A DNA stretch of 64,000 nt, taken from the NCBI GenBank assembly GCA_002835675.1, contig PIZR01000002.1, positions 510,427 to 574,426 on the forward strand, in the 5' to 3' direction. This document shows positions 34,787 to 43,586 of this stretch, piece after piece. The notes under the pieces were generated by a model. That model saw only the letters and a program-made list of their open reading frames with translations. It made no database searches and was not told the DNA's origin. The DNA comes from Bacillus sp. BA3. GTDB taxonomy: Bacteria; Bacillota; Bacilli; Bacillales; DSM-1321. The position numbers and the translations under genes are program-made. How positions within the stretch are numbered: position 1 is the first letter of the stretch; the number at the start of each line of letters is the position of its first letter.

Positions 34787-35392
34787 TTATTTAACCTCAT
34801 TTTCGACTAATCTTTGAAATTTTTCCTCAAATATTTTTTCTCCAGCAAAACCCATAATTTGATCAACAATAATTCCATCTTTATTGATAAAAAAGGTAGT
34901 TGGAATAGCTTGGATATGATACTTTTTAGACACGGCATCATCAACATCAAGTAAGACTGGAAATTTAAATCCATAGGATTCAGCAAAAGTCCGAGCACCA
35001 TCTATAGAGTCACCTGATGTGATGTTAACAGCATACATTTGTACCTTTTCCCCGTATCTTTCGTTTAATTTTACTAACTCCGGCGCTTCTATTTTACATG
35101 GGCCACACCATGAGGCCCAAAAATTAATCACTAAAGGTTTTGATACATCAGACGTTGAGTATTTATTTCCATCTAACGCCTTTAGTGTAAAACTAGGCCT
35201 CTTGAAATTTACTTGGGGAGCCTCTTCCATCTTATTTAAATTTTCTGCGGAAGTGGTTAGGCTATTTTCCTTATTAATTGTAGTGACAAAAGTCCATAAT
35301 AAAGCAAATAATAATATACCGCTTAGTAATTTCTTCACAATACTCCCTCCAGATCTCATAGCTAAAAAGATAAGAATTTTTTTATTGTCCAT
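34787..35392 (-). CDS. ResA/TlpA-type thiol-disulfide oxidoreductase (copy 1)
   Basis: A membrane-anchored thioredoxin-fold protein with active site WCGPC (ASWCGPCK) and the conserved cis-Pro region AIPTTFF. Two starts are possible: ATG at 35392 with AAGGAGAG upstream, or GTG at 35338 with GGAGGGAG upstream, the latter giving a classic KK-L-L signal anchor. I list the longer. It acts outside the membrane to reduce disulfides with electrons from CcdA. It lies between a small membrane peptide gene and the Lgt-like gene under regulon box 9. Confidence 0.92.
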   Translation of the reverse strand: MDNKKILIFLAMRSGGSIVKKLLSGILLFALLWTFVTTINKENSLTTSAENLNKMEEAPQVNFKRPSFTLKALDGNKYSTSDVSKPLVINFWASWCGPCKIEAPELVKLNERYGEKVQMYAVNITSGDSIDGARTFAESYGFKFPVLLDVDDAVSKKYHIQAIPTTFFINKDGIIVDQIMGFAGEKIFEEKFQRLVENEVK

Positions 35393-35424
35393 CCTGGACT
35401 CTCCTTGACAGTGTCAGAAACATT

Positions 35425-35541
35425 CTAAATTGCATTAGTAAAGTAGGCTATCAAAATAATAAATACGGACCATATAATAAAAAAAAACACAGGTGGAATC
35501 CTTTCCTTTTTCCTGGTTTTTCGTTTGCTGCAGCAACCCAT
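35425..35541 (-). CDS. Small single-span membrane protein (38 residues)
   Basis: A 38-residue ORF with a good ribosome site (GGGGGATGTAAG then ATG). It starts MGCCSKRKTRKKER, a Cys pair and a strongly basic stretch, followed by one hydrophobic helix of about 18 residues. It is the first gene behind regulon box 9 and lies 32 bp before the ResA-like gene. Topology would be basic end inside. It could be an assembly or regulatory peptide for the thiol-redox proteins. Not recognised. Confidence 0.65.
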   Translation of the reverse strand: MGCCSKRKTRKKERIPPVFFFIIWSVFIILIAYFTNAI

Positions 35542-35579
35542 CTTACATCCCCCATTTCTTATTATTAATTCTTGAGGTT

Positions 35580-35613
35580 ATTTTACACGTTAAATTTGCA
35601 GAATTTATGAAAA
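35580..35613 (-). promoter_or_regulatory. Regulon box 9 and -10, small peptide - ResA operon
   Basis: TGCAGAATTTATGAA (15 of 15) with TAAAAT exactly 11 bp downstream in gene orientation. Confidence 0.75.
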
Positions 35614-36042
35614 AAACTAAAGTAAGCCATAATTACCTGTGTGAATAATTCATTTTTGTATGGAACAATTTATAAAGCTAAGTAGGAAAAACATTGGTTG
35701 TTCCTCCACAATCGAGAATATTTAAAGTTAAAAAGATTGATCATGCTGATTATCCTTTTCCTTTCAGGTAATTGTATTAGTCTGGGATAACCTGCTTACC
35801 TGAATAGTGTTAGCCTAAAATAAAAAGACGCATTTCTAATGAAATGCGGCTTTTTTCCGAATAATTTGTTAACTCACAAAATTGGATAATAGGGTGTATT
35901 GGTCACGTCGAGCAGGGATAATCCCAATACCCATTTATTTAAATGGTATTACTTCTACTTTAACCTTTGTGTATAACTTAATAAACCCTGTTTTTTAACT
36001 ATGGGCTATCTCTTGACAGGAATTACCGATCGATTGTTTCAT
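35614..36042. other. Intergenic region
   Basis: About 430 bases without a credible gene. It holds a terminator-like hairpin at 35825-35855. Confidence 0.45.
35825..35855. terminator. Terminator
   Basis: GCATTTC-taat-GAAATGC hairpin with T run on the plus strand and A run on the other side. It probably serves the ZIP gene on the minus strand. Confidence 0.65.
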
Positions 36043-36858
36043 TTACCCAAGGGCTACATCCAATATCATCATTATTGTAAACCCTATCATTAAGCACATA
36101 GATGCGAAATCTTTATTTCCGTTCTCTTGGGAGCCAGGAATAACCTCTTCAACGACTACAAAAATCATGGCTCCAGCCGCAAAACTTAGTGCAAAAGGGA
36201 GAAGTGGTTCAATTAGAGTAACTGCTAAAACTCCAATCACAGCGGCAATAGGTTCAACCATTCCCGAGAACTGCCCATATAAAAAGCTTTTTCGACGAGA
36301 CATTCCCTCTCTTCGCAAAGGCATTGAAACAGCAACACCTTCTGGAAAATTTTGAATACCTATCCCAATCGCTAAAGCAATGGCACCAGACAAAGAAGCA
36401 GACGGAAAGCCTGCTGCTACAGCTCCGAATGCAACCCCCACCGCAAGACCTTCTGGTATGTTGTGTAATGTAATGGCCAACACAAGTAGAGTGCTCCGTC
36501 GCTTTCTCTTGGGATGTAATCCCTCTGCATCTTCCAATGATGAATTAGGATGCAAGTGAGGAACAATTTTATCCACTCCCCATAGAAATACGCCACCCAT
36601 TAAAAATCCTATTGCAGCAGGTAACCACACTGGTAAAGGACCACTCTCTGCCATTGAAAGGGCCGGTGATAGTAACGACCAAAAGCTTGCTGCAATCATA
36701 ACACCACCAGCGAAACCTAACATCCCATCAAATAGCTTAAGGTTCATTGTTTTTGTCGTGAATACTAAAGCAGCACCAAGTGCCGTCATGCCCCATGTAA
36801 ATAGGGTTCCAATTAATGCCTGGGTCACCGGATTTAAAGTTGAGAAAAAATCAACCAC
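36043..36858 (-). CDS. ZIP-family divalent metal transporter
   Basis: A 271-residue membrane transporter with about eight helices. The ZIP metal path is visible in [11 protein letters not shown] (helix 4) and [11 protein letters not shown] (helix 5), and a His-containing loop (HLHPNSS) lies between helices 3 and 4. It would import or move Zn, Fe or Mn. No clear regulatory box was found; a weak match near 36966 was rejected. It is transcribed divergently from the multicopper oxidase. Confidence 0.93.
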   Translation of the reverse strand: MVDFFSTLNPVTQALIGTLFTWGMTALGAALVFTTKTMNLKLFDGMLGFAGGVMIAASFWSLLSPALSMAESGPLPVWLPAAIGFLMGGVFLWGVDKIVPHLHPNSSLEDAEGLHPKRKRRSTLLVLAITLHNIPEGLAVGVAFGAVAAGFPSASLSGAIALAIGIGIQNFPEGVAVSMPLRREGMSRRKSFLYGQFSGMVEPIAAVIGVLAVTLIEPLLPFALSFAAGAMIFVVVEEVIPGSQENGNKDFASMCLMIGFTIMMILDVALG

Positions 36859-37131
36859 TTAAGTTCAGCTCCTTCCAACTAAATTTCAGAAATAAAATTT
36901 TTAAACCCCGAGGCTAAGTAGCCCCTTTTTCGTCTTTATTCCCCAATTGTTTTACAGCTAGTTTATGCAGTTACCATTAAATGTTCGCCTAAGGAAAGAG
37001 TATAGCTATAAGTTCAAAAGTGTCAATTTCCTTATCAACTTTACCGTAAGGAATCTGTTGTTATTTAGTGTGACCATTTATTATTTGTTTTTCCTAAAAC
37101 AATTTGTAAAATCCTTAAATCCTACAAACTA
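36859..37131. other. Divergent intergenic region
   Basis: About 270 bases between the ZIP and oxidase genes. A small GC-rich hairpin (GAGGCT-aagt-AGCCCC) sits at 36910-36930. No ORF is apparent. Confidence 0.4.
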
Positions 37132-37165
37132 AATTCATAGTTTCTGCAAGTTTATATTATAAGAT
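37132..37165 (+). promoter_or_regulatory. Regulon box 10 and -10, multicopper oxidase
   Basis: TTCATAGTTTCTGCA (14 of 15) on the plus strand with TAAGAT exactly 11 bp downstream. The box is inverted with respect to all minus-strand copies because this gene points the other way, which shows that orientation follows the gene. Confidence 0.75.
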
Positions 37166-37192
37166 TAAAAATGAATGGAGGAGGTATATAAA

Positions 37193-38794
37193 ATGAACAT
37201 AAAAATCATTGGATTTCTTACTTTTGTTATATTACTTTTAACCGCATGCTCATCAGCTGGAAATATGGGCAACATGGATCATAGCAACATGGAAGAGAAA
37301 GATACAAACAAGGAACAAAAAGATAAAAAACTTCCTGAAACATCAAATACAGAGATTCTAACCGGTAAAACATTCAACATCGTTGCAAAAGAAGCAAATC
37401 ACCAATTAAATGAAACAGTAAATGTTACTGCTTGGACATTTAATGGTTCAGTCCCAGGTTCCCAAATTCGGGTAAAAGAGGGCGAAGACCTAAAAATAAA
37501 CTTAAAAAATGAGCTTCCCGACCCTGTCAGCATTCACTGGCACGGAATTCCTCTTCCTAATAATATGGATGGTATTCCAGGAGTAACCCAGAATGCTGTT
37601 CAGCCTGGTGAGTCCTTCACATATAAATTTAATGCTTCAGTTCCAGGTACCTATATGTATCACACTCACCAGGACGGAGTTAATCAAGTGGATAAAGGAC
37701 TTTACGGCTCATTAATTATTGAACCGAAAGATGTATCTTATGATCGTGATTATTCCCTTATGCTGGATGAGTGGATGAGTAACCCTGAAGAGGGAATGGA
37801 TATGGAAGGCATGGACGATATGGAAGGTATGGATCATTCAAACATGAGCGGGATGGAAGATAGCGATTCTGAATCAGATAAGGACCAGGATAAAGGAACT
37901 GAAGATGGCGAAAGTATGGCACACGATATGAGCAATTATGACATCTTCACCATCAATGGTAAAAGCGGAAAGGATGTTAAGCCTCTAACCGTAAAAGAGG
38001 GTGAGAAAGTTCGATTACGATTAGCTAATATCGGATATATGTCTCATAAAATTCATTTACATGGACATAACTTCAAAGTGGTTGCCATAGATGGCCAAGA
38101 ATTAAATGAGCCTCAAGAAATAAAGGATCAATTACTCCCTATCGCACCAGGGGAACGTTATGACATTGAGTTTGTTGCTGACAATCCGGGTCAATGGTAC
38201 CTAGAGTGTCATGGAGAGATGGATGGTACGACTGGTATGAAAACAGTCATTCAATACGATGGAAGCAACGAATCAAACGATAAGCCGAATGAAAAAGAAG
38301 AACTTCCTGTCTTCAATTTCACTGCCTATGGAGAAAGAACAGAAACTGAATTTACTTTGGACCAAAAATATGATGTAGAATATACGATGGATTTGAATAC
38401 GCAAATGAAAGATAATAAAATGGCCTATACAATCAATGGAAAGACGTTTCCTGCTTCAGAAAACTTGGAGGTTAGTGAGGATGATCTCGTCAAAGTGAAA
38501 TTGGTAAATAATTCTGAATCTGATGATCACCCCATGCATTTGCATGGTCACTTCTTCCAAATTTTAAGTGAAAATGGGAAGCCAGTTGAAGGTTCACCCA
38601 TCTATAAAGACACCGTTAATTTAAAACCTGGTGATGAATATGTGGTTGCCTTTAAAGCAGACAATCCTGGTAATTGGATGTTCCACTGTCATGATTTACA
38701 CCATGCCTCAGCCGGTATGATGAACATGGTTAAATATAAAGGTTTTGAACCTGACTTCACACCAGATCCAGCTGCTAATAACAAGCCAGAATAA
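37193..38794 (+). CDS. Multicopper oxidase lipoprotein
   Basis: A 533-residue surface oxidase with lipobox LLTAC. Copper motifs are HWHG and HTHQ in the first domain, HPMHLHGH and HCHDLHHASAGMM at the C-terminus. A Met/Asp/His-rich insert (MDMEGMDDMEGM, then MDHSNMSGM) near 205-225 resembles the copper-collecting inserts of CopA/PcoA and CueO-type oxidases. GGAGGAGG supports the ATG at 37193. It probably oxidises Cu(I) to Cu(II) outside the membrane. It carries regulon box 10. Confidence 0.93.
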   Translation: MNIKIIGFLTFVILLLTACSSAGNMGNMDHSNMEEKDTNKEQKDKKLPETSNTEILTGKTFNIVAKEANHQLNETVNVTAWTFNGSVPGSQIRVKEGEDLKINLKNELPDPVSIHWHGIPLPNNMDGIPGVTQNAVQPGESFTYKFNASVPGTYMYHTHQDGVNQVDKGLYGSLIIEPKDVSYDRDYSLMLDEWMSNPEEGMDMEGMDDMEGMDHSNMSGMEDSDSESDKDQDKGTEDGESMAHDMSNYDIFTINGKSGKDVKPLTVKEGEKVRLRLANIGYMSHKIHLHGHNFKVVAIDGQELNEPQEIKDQLLPIAPGERYDIEFVADNPGQWYLECHGEMDGTTGMKTVIQYDGSNESNDKPNEKEELPVFNFTAYGERTETEFTLDQKYDVEYTMDLNTQMKDNKMAYTINGKTFPASENLEVSEDDLVKVKLVNNSESDDHPMHLHGHFFQILSENGKPVEGSPIYKDTVNLKPGDEYVVAFKADNPGNWMFHCHDLHHASAGMMNMVKYKGFEPDFTPDPAANNKPE

Positions 38795-38819
38795 TCAGAG
38801 TATACTTTAATTTCCATAA

Positions 38820-38852
38820 AAAAATGCGATCCGCTTTTAGATCGCATTTTTT
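38820..38852. terminator. Bidirectional terminator
   Basis: AAATGCGATC and GATCGCATTT arms with T runs, between the convergent oxidase and znuA-like genes. Confidence 0.88.
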
Positions 38853-38869
38853 TTGCTTTTCAAGTCTTT

Positions 38870-39811
38870 TTATTGTAATACCTGCCTTAATGTTTCAATA
38901 TTCTTTTGCATTAGTGAGACGTAATCTTCCTTATTTTGAACATCCTCTGGGGTTAATGCTTCTAAATTATGGAGTGTCAGCGTTTTTGCACCAATTTCAC
39001 GTTCAATTACTTTTGCCACCTGATTTTCCGCATTTTGTTCAAATAGGATATATTGGATATTTTCCTCTTCAGCCTTCATAATGATTTCCTCAAGTTGCTT
39101 TTGGGAGGGTTCACTGCTTGGGGAAAGACCGCTGATTCCTATTTGCTTAAGGCCATAAGCATCCTCCCAGTAGCCATACGCAGAATGGGCAACTATAAAC
39201 GCCTTCCTTGGCGATTTATCCACCATTTCTTTAAATGAAGAATTTACACTTTCCAGTTCTTTCTTTAATGCCATATAGTTTTGTTCAAAATACTCTTTTT
39301 TGTCAGGCTTCATTTCTACTAATGCATTTTTAATATTCTCTGCTATGACAATAGATCTTGAAGGGTCCAACCATACATGGGGATCAATATCCCCTGATTC
39401 CTCTCCTTCATGTTCATCAGGTTCTTCTCCTTGTTCCTCTGTTTTAATTAAGCTTATCCCTTTTGATCCTTTTACTATTCTTGTCTCTTCATTTTTTACG
39501 GCATCAATAACAGCATTACTAAAACCTTCAATTCCAGTTCCCAAATAAATAAAAGCATCCCCTTCAGCAATTTTCACCATTGTCTTTGTGGTAGGTTCAA
39601 ACGAATGGGCATCTGAACCCGATGGCACAATATTTTCAACGGTTACATATTTACCGCCTATTTTTTCAGAAAAGTCTTGAAGTGGGAAAATCGTTGTGAA
39701 AATTTCGATGTTTTCATCCTTTTGCTTATTTACTTTCTCCGAAGGAGATTGGCTGCAACCTCCCAGAATAATAAGTAGAAAAAGAAAAGCAAGAATATAT
39801 ACCTTTTTCAT
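38870..39811 (-). CDS. Zinc ABC transporter substrate-binding lipoprotein (ZnuA/AdcA-like)
   Basis: A 313-residue lipoprotein (lipobox ILGGC) of the cluster A-I metal receptors. Metal ligands are His in SDAHSFEP, the conserved His in DPHVWLDP, and His in VAHSAYGYW. An acidic, His-containing loop (about 128-142) is typical for zinc receptors. No permease or ATPase lies nearby, so it must use a partner elsewhere. A Zur-like site lies 25-45 bp upstream, suggesting zinc repression. Confidence 0.92.
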   Translation of the reverse strand: MKKVYILAFLFLLIILGGCSQSPSEKVNKQKDENIEIFTTIFPLQDFSEKIGGKYVTVENIVPSGSDAHSFEPTTKTMVKIAEGDAFIYLGTGIEGFSNAVIDAVKNEETRIVKGSKGISLIKTEEQGEEPDEHEGEESGDIDPHVWLDPSRSIVIAENIKNALVEMKPDKKEYFEQNYMALKKELESVNSSFKEMVDKSPRKAFIVAHSAYGYWEDAYGLKQIGISGLSPSSEPSQKQLEEIIMKAEEENIQYILFEQNAENQVAKVIEREIGAKTLTLHNLEALTPEDVQNKEDYVSLMQKNIETLRQVLQ

Positions 39812-39835
39812 AAATCCTCCTTAAATATTTATAAA

Positions 39836-39852
39836 TAGTAATGATTACGTTT
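39836..39852 (-). promoter_or_regulatory. Zur-like operator
   Basis: AACGTAATCATTACTA on the minus strand matches the CGTAATnATTACG core of Bacillus Zur boxes with one change, close to the znuA-like start. Confidence 0.7.
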
Positions 39853-39917
39853 TATAATTTGCAATATTAAATATAGTTTAAAAGTGTGCATTTTACAATC
39901 AAAATTTCAACCCATAA

Positions 39918-39973
39918 ATGGGACTGTCCATAAAAGACGAAAAACAATTTGTATTTTATCGACAGTCTTATTT
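39918..39973 (-). terminator. Terminator after the second ResA-like gene
   Basis: GACTGTC-ATAAAA pairs with TTTTAT-GACAGTC around a long loop, just after the gene at 39994-40521. Confidence 0.6.
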
Positions 39974-39993
39974 TATTTATAACTAATATTAAA

Positions 39994-40521
39994 CTATGGT
40001 TTAACTCTCTCCATAAGCGTTTTAATATCTTCTTCTGTTAATCCCCCTGTAATTTCATCAATAACTTTTCCATCCTTATCTATTAAGAAGGTAACGGGCA
40101 ACGGATTTACCTTATACGCCGATTGAACCTCTCCTCCTTTATCATTTAGAATGGGAAATGAAAGTTTATACTTATCAGCGAAGGTCTTTACTGCATAATC
40201 AGATTCTCCTACATTCACGGCCAAGATTTGGACCCCCTTTTCTTTGTAATCCTGGTATTGGTTATCCATGAATGGCATCTCTGTTTCACATGGTTTACAC
40301 CATGTACCCCAAAAGTTAAGAAAGACACCTTGCCCTTTGTACTCAGAAAGCTTATGTTTATTGCCCTCCATGTCTGTAAGGATAAAATCTGGCGCTTTTG
40401 AGTTTATTTCGATTGAATTCATTTTATCTCTGTTAAGATTGGTATATAAAGCGTATATCACTGCTGCTGACAACCCTATAAGGATAACCGTTCTCATAAT
40501 AAGCCGCTTTTTTTTAGCCAT
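39994..40521 (-). CDS. ResA-type thiol-disulfide oxidoreductase (copy 2)
   Basis: A 175-residue protein with an N-terminal membrane anchor (about 10-28) and a thioredoxin fold. The active site is WCKPCE, the form used by ResA, and the cis-Pro region is NPLPVTFL. I chose the ATG at 40521 with GGGGTGA upstream. It would work with CcdA outside the membrane. Regulon box 11 lies about 230 bp upstream, leaving a long leader. Confidence 0.93.
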   Translation of the reverse strand: MAKKKRLIMRTVILIGLSAAVIYALYTNLNRDKMNSIEINSKAPDFILTDMEGNKHKLSEYKGQGVFLNFWGTWCKPCETEMPFMDNQYQDYKEKGVQILAVNVGESDYAVKTFADKYKLSFPILNDKGGEVQSAYKVNPLPVTFLIDKDGKVIDEITGGLTEEDIKTLMERVKP

Positions 40522-40730
40522 TAACTTCACCCCGTCCGTATCCCAATGATTCCCTTAAAGACAATAACATGCTCTAATCACGTTCAAAGATCCCATTTTT
40601 CACACTATTAAGAAAAGCTTAAGGACAAATGTTATATGATATAAAAAGAGTTGTACTATAAAAGAATATTCATGAATCATTTAGTTTGTTTCTGCCTCAC
40701 CTCTACTAATTTTTCATTTGGATTTTTTCT
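40522..40730. other. Long leader of the second ResA-like gene
   Basis: About 200 bases between the predicted -10 of box 11 and the start codon. No ORF with ribosome site and no recognised riboswitch. Confidence 0.4.
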
Positions 40731-40764
40731 ATCTTACCTAAAAAGTTTGCAGATTTAATGGAAA
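40731..40764 (-). promoter_or_regulatory. Regulon box 11 and -10, second ResA-like gene
   Basis: TGCAGATTTAATGGA (13 of 15) with TAAGAT exactly 11 bp downstream in gene orientation. Confidence 0.62.
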
Positions 40765-40888
40765 AAATGAAAATATTTAATGATAAATATAAAAGTCTTA
40801 GAATTGTGAAAACAATCCCTTCCGAAAAGGCCGTATAGATTTTATTTTTGGAATTTGCTTCTCCTATTCAGAGTCTTTCTACTAAGAA

Positions 40889-40934
40889 AAAAGTTAATTC
40901 ATCACTGTATCACAATGATGAATTAACTTTTTAA
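40889..40934 (-). terminator. Terminator of the LtaS gene
   Basis: Long perfect arms AAAAGTTAATTCATCA and TGATGAATTAACTTTT around an 11-base loop. Confidence 0.9.
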
Positions 40935-40946
40935 TACATAGTCCTT

Positions 40947-42908
40947 CTATTCACTTTCTTTCTTTGAATCCTGTTGTTTCTCGATTGTATTTCTATAATC
41001 GTAATCGGATGGATTTACAGGCTTAAATCCTTTCGGAGTATAAAAGCGTAAAAGGTCTCCGTATACGACTTTATCTGATAATTGGAGTCTCTTCTGGACC
41101 AACTTTTCAAAAACATCGATTTCTTTATTTTTGTCCACTACTTTCCCAGTTGATGTTTCATAGTATTTATCATCAATCTTGGTGACTTTTGGTGTTATAA
41201 AATCACCATTACGGAAAGGTACTAATTGGGTTCGATCACTAGCTAATAAATCTGATCCAAATTGAATGAAGTCATCTGTATTCACACCCAATAAGTGAAG
41301 AAGTGTCGGAAGCACATCAATTTGACCACCATATTGATTCATCGTTCCCCCTTCTACACCTGGTACACGGATGAATAACGGCACACGTTGTAACTGCGTA
41401 TACTCAAACTGGTTAACTTCCTTACCCATCACTTTAGCAAGAGCTGGCTTATGATTATCTGAAATACCATAATGATCTCCATACATAACTATGACAGAGT
41501 TCTCATATAATCCGCTCTCCTTCAAATAATCAAAGAACTGTTTGAGGGATTCGTCCAAATAACGAGCCGTCTGAAAATAGTTGTCGACGGATGTATCACC
41601 TGTTGTGTGTTTCTCAATCGTTGCCTCGTTTTGATCTATAGGAAAAGGGAAATGGTTTGATAGTGTAATAAACTTGGCATAGAAAGGTTGTTTTAAAGAA
41701 TTGAGCATTGTCTTAGACTCTTCAAAGAAAGGCTTATCTTTTAGGCCGTAGTTTAACACATCAGCTTGCTTCATATTATAATAACTAGCATCAAAGAACT
41801 TATCATACCCGAACTGTTTATAAATTTCATCACGGTTCCAGAATGTTTTATAATTCCCATGAAATACAGCTGAGGTATATCCTTGTTGTCCCAAAATGGC
41901 CGGTGCAGCCTGATAAGTATTTTGCCCTTTTGTTGTATAAGCAGATCCCTGTGGTAAGCCAAATAATGAATTCTCTAGCATAAACTCTGCATCAGATGAC
42001 TTCCCCTGACCAGTTTCATGAAAAAAGTTATTGAAATACATCGTGTTTTTCTCATTGACAAGAGAATTTAAAAAGGGAGTAACCTCCTGTCCGTTTAACT
42101 TATAATTTATTACAAAATTCTGCAGGGATTCTAAATGCACATAGATGACATTCTTACCCTCCGCCTTGCCAAAGTAATCTGGGTTCGGTTCTACCTTAGT
42201 AGCTTTAGTATAGTTAACAACTTCGGTCATATCACTACTATTGGCTATTGCACGCTGAGTAGTTGATTTTCCACTTTGGACAGCATCATAAATATGGTAA
42301 TTAAACATCCCCAAATACTTCACAATATAATTACGGTCAAACCCTCTCGTCAATAATTGTGGGCGATCGATTTCAGCGAGAACAAGATTGGTACTCAATA
42401 CTATAAGACCTGCAACAAAAACAGTCGCTATTCTTCGCATAGACATGCGTACGGAAAGTGGTCTAACAAACTTAGTAGCTACCAATATTATCAATAGAAT
42501 CATATCTAAAAAATATAAAGGATCATAAGGCCTTAATAACGCAGTAATACTTTGCCCTAAGTCGCCAGCATTTTTCGTTTGTAAAAGCGTCGGAAGTGTA
42601 ACGAAATCCGTAAAGAACCGATAATATAAAATATTGGCATATAAAATAAACGATAGTAGCATGTGAATTAGAATCGTCCAAATTAATGTCTTTTTTCCTT
42701 TAGCAAAAAGTGCTGGGCCAAGAAACAAAATAGCTGAACTTATTGGATTTATGAATAAAAGAATCTCTTGCATGTTGTTATTAATCCCTAAATCGAATTC
42801 CACTTTATATACAAAATAGGTTTTAATCCAAAGGAGAACGACCGCAAAAAGGAAGAAACCTAGTTGCGCTCGAAGACCATTTTTTATTTTAGATAATATA
42901 ATTTTCAT
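40947..42908 (-). CDS. ltaS: LtaS-family glycerol-phosphate lipoteichoic acid synthase
   Basis: A 653-residue protein: five N-terminal membrane helices (about 15-185) then an extracellular sulfatase-fold domain with VHLESLQNF, FHGNYKTFWNRD and YGDHYG. It polymerises or primes glycerol phosphate for lipoteichoic acid. In characterised LtaS the catalytic Thr lies in GQGKTSD. Here the sequence is GQGKSSD, with Ser304 at that position. I chose the ATG at 42908 because MKIILSKIKNG matches the usual LtaS start. It probably shares a transcript with the AbrB-like gene under box 12. Confidence 0.93.
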   Translation of the reverse strand: MKIILSKIKNGLRAQLGFFLFAVVLLWIKTYFVYKVEFDLGINNNMQEILLFINPISSAILFLGPALFAKGKKTLIWTILIHMLLSFILYANILYYRFFTDFVTLPTLLQTKNAGDLGQSITALLRPYDPLYFLDMILLIILVATKFVRPLSVRMSMRRIATVFVAGLIVLSTNLVLAEIDRPQLLTRGFDRNYIVKYLGMFNYHIYDAVQSGKSTTQRAIANSSDMTEVVNYTKATKVEPNPDYFGKAEGKNVIYVHLESLQNFVINYKLNGQEVTPFLNSLVNEKNTMYFNNFFHETGQGKSSDAEFMLENSLFGLPQGSAYTTKGQNTYQAAPAILGQQGYTSAVFHGNYKTFWNRDEIYKQFGYDKFFDASYYNMKQADVLNYGLKDKPFFEESKTMLNSLKQPFYAKFITLSNHFPFPIDQNEATIEKHTTGDTSVDNYFQTARYLDESLKQFFDYLKESGLYENSVIVMYGDHYGISDNHKPALAKVMGKEVNQFEYTQLQRVPLFIRVPGVEGGTMNQYGGQIDVLPTLLHLLGVNTDDFIQFGSDLLASDRTQLVPFRNGDFITPKVTKIDDKYYETSTGKVVDKNKEIDVFEKLVQKRLQLSDKVVYGDLLRFYTPKGFKPVNPSDYDYRNTIEKQQDSKKESE

Positions 42909-43033
42909 TATATCCCTGCTTTCTTCGTAGTTAGATCTTATTTTCAATTCTTTCACAGTCAAATAGAACATAATTTCACCTCTGAAAATCATGTTCGATT
43001 CAATCAGCCTTATAGGAGAATTAGTGAGAACGA

Positions 43034-43345
43034 TTACGCACTTTTTCGGAGTATTAGCTTTTCCCCATCAATTGAAAGCTCTATTGCAAGTATGCTTTTG
43101 TGGTCTAACTTCTGAAGTTTCCTGATTTCAGCAGGGATGGTAATTCCACCATAGTGAAAGACACACTTATTATAAATATTTTCTTCCAGACTCTTTTCGA
43201 TAATTATATCGCTACCTTGTTGATAAACAGAAACCATTTCACCTTCCTTGAATGGCAGGAAATTCCGAATGGCTTTTGGAATATATAGTTGTCCGTTCAA
43301 ATTAATTTTTAAAAATTCCTTGATTATAACATTATTACTCAACAC
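43034..43345 (-). CDS. Double AbrB/MazE-type swapped-hairpin protein
   Basis: A 103-residue protein that appears to contain two SpoVT/AbrB domains in tandem: the first about 8-52 (INLNGQLYIPKAIRNFL then EGEMVSVYQ), the second about 60-102 (GGITIPAEIRKL then ILAIELSIDGEKLIL). A typical single-domain protein needs a dimer to form one barrel. This chain could fold by itself. It may be a DNA-binding regulator of the downstream ltaS gene. It lies behind regulon box 12. Confidence 0.75.
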   Translation of the reverse strand: MLSNNVIIKEFLKINLNGQLYIPKAIRNFLPFKEGEMVSVYQQGSDIIIEKSLEENIYNKCVFHYGGITIPAEIRKLQKLDHKSILAIELSIDGEKLILRKSA

Positions 43346-43462
43346 TATCAGTCCCTAATTGAAATGAGAAAATTTTTAAGGTGTTAACTCCAAATCAGCG
43401 AAAGAACCTTCACGGGCTGTAAGAAACTGTTGATCGAATAACCTCTCTTACCTTATCGAGTT

Positions 43463-43496
43463 ATTATAAAAAAAAAATGTGGAGAAATTGTGGAGA
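43463..43496 (-). promoter_or_regulatory. Regulon box 12 and -10, AbrB-like - ltaS
   Basis: TGGAGAAATTGTGGA (14 of 15) with a perfect TATAAT exactly 11 bp downstream. In gene orientation it is two perfect TCTCCACA copies 11 bp apart, the clearest view of the direct repeat. Confidence 0.75.
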
Positions 43497-43586
43497 TTGT
43501 TAAATTAGTACAAATAAACAACTTTCATTTGATCTGAACCTTTCTTTATTAAATAATGTATTGGAGTAACCACAGTGAAAAAATTT

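Noticed and set aside
36905..36935. Possible metal riboswitch in the ZIP leader
   Set aside because: Only a small GC-rich hairpin is present; none of the conserved elements of Mn or NiCo riboswitches were found.
36965..36980. Possible regulon box before the ZIP gene
   Set aside because: Only about 10 of 15 positions match and the -10 is poor, although an 11-bp spacing could be drawn.
39918..39973. Possible insertion-sequence end (GGACTGTCC-like)
   Set aside because: The arms pair as a hairpin right after a stop codon and no transposase or partner end is visible; a terminator is simpler.
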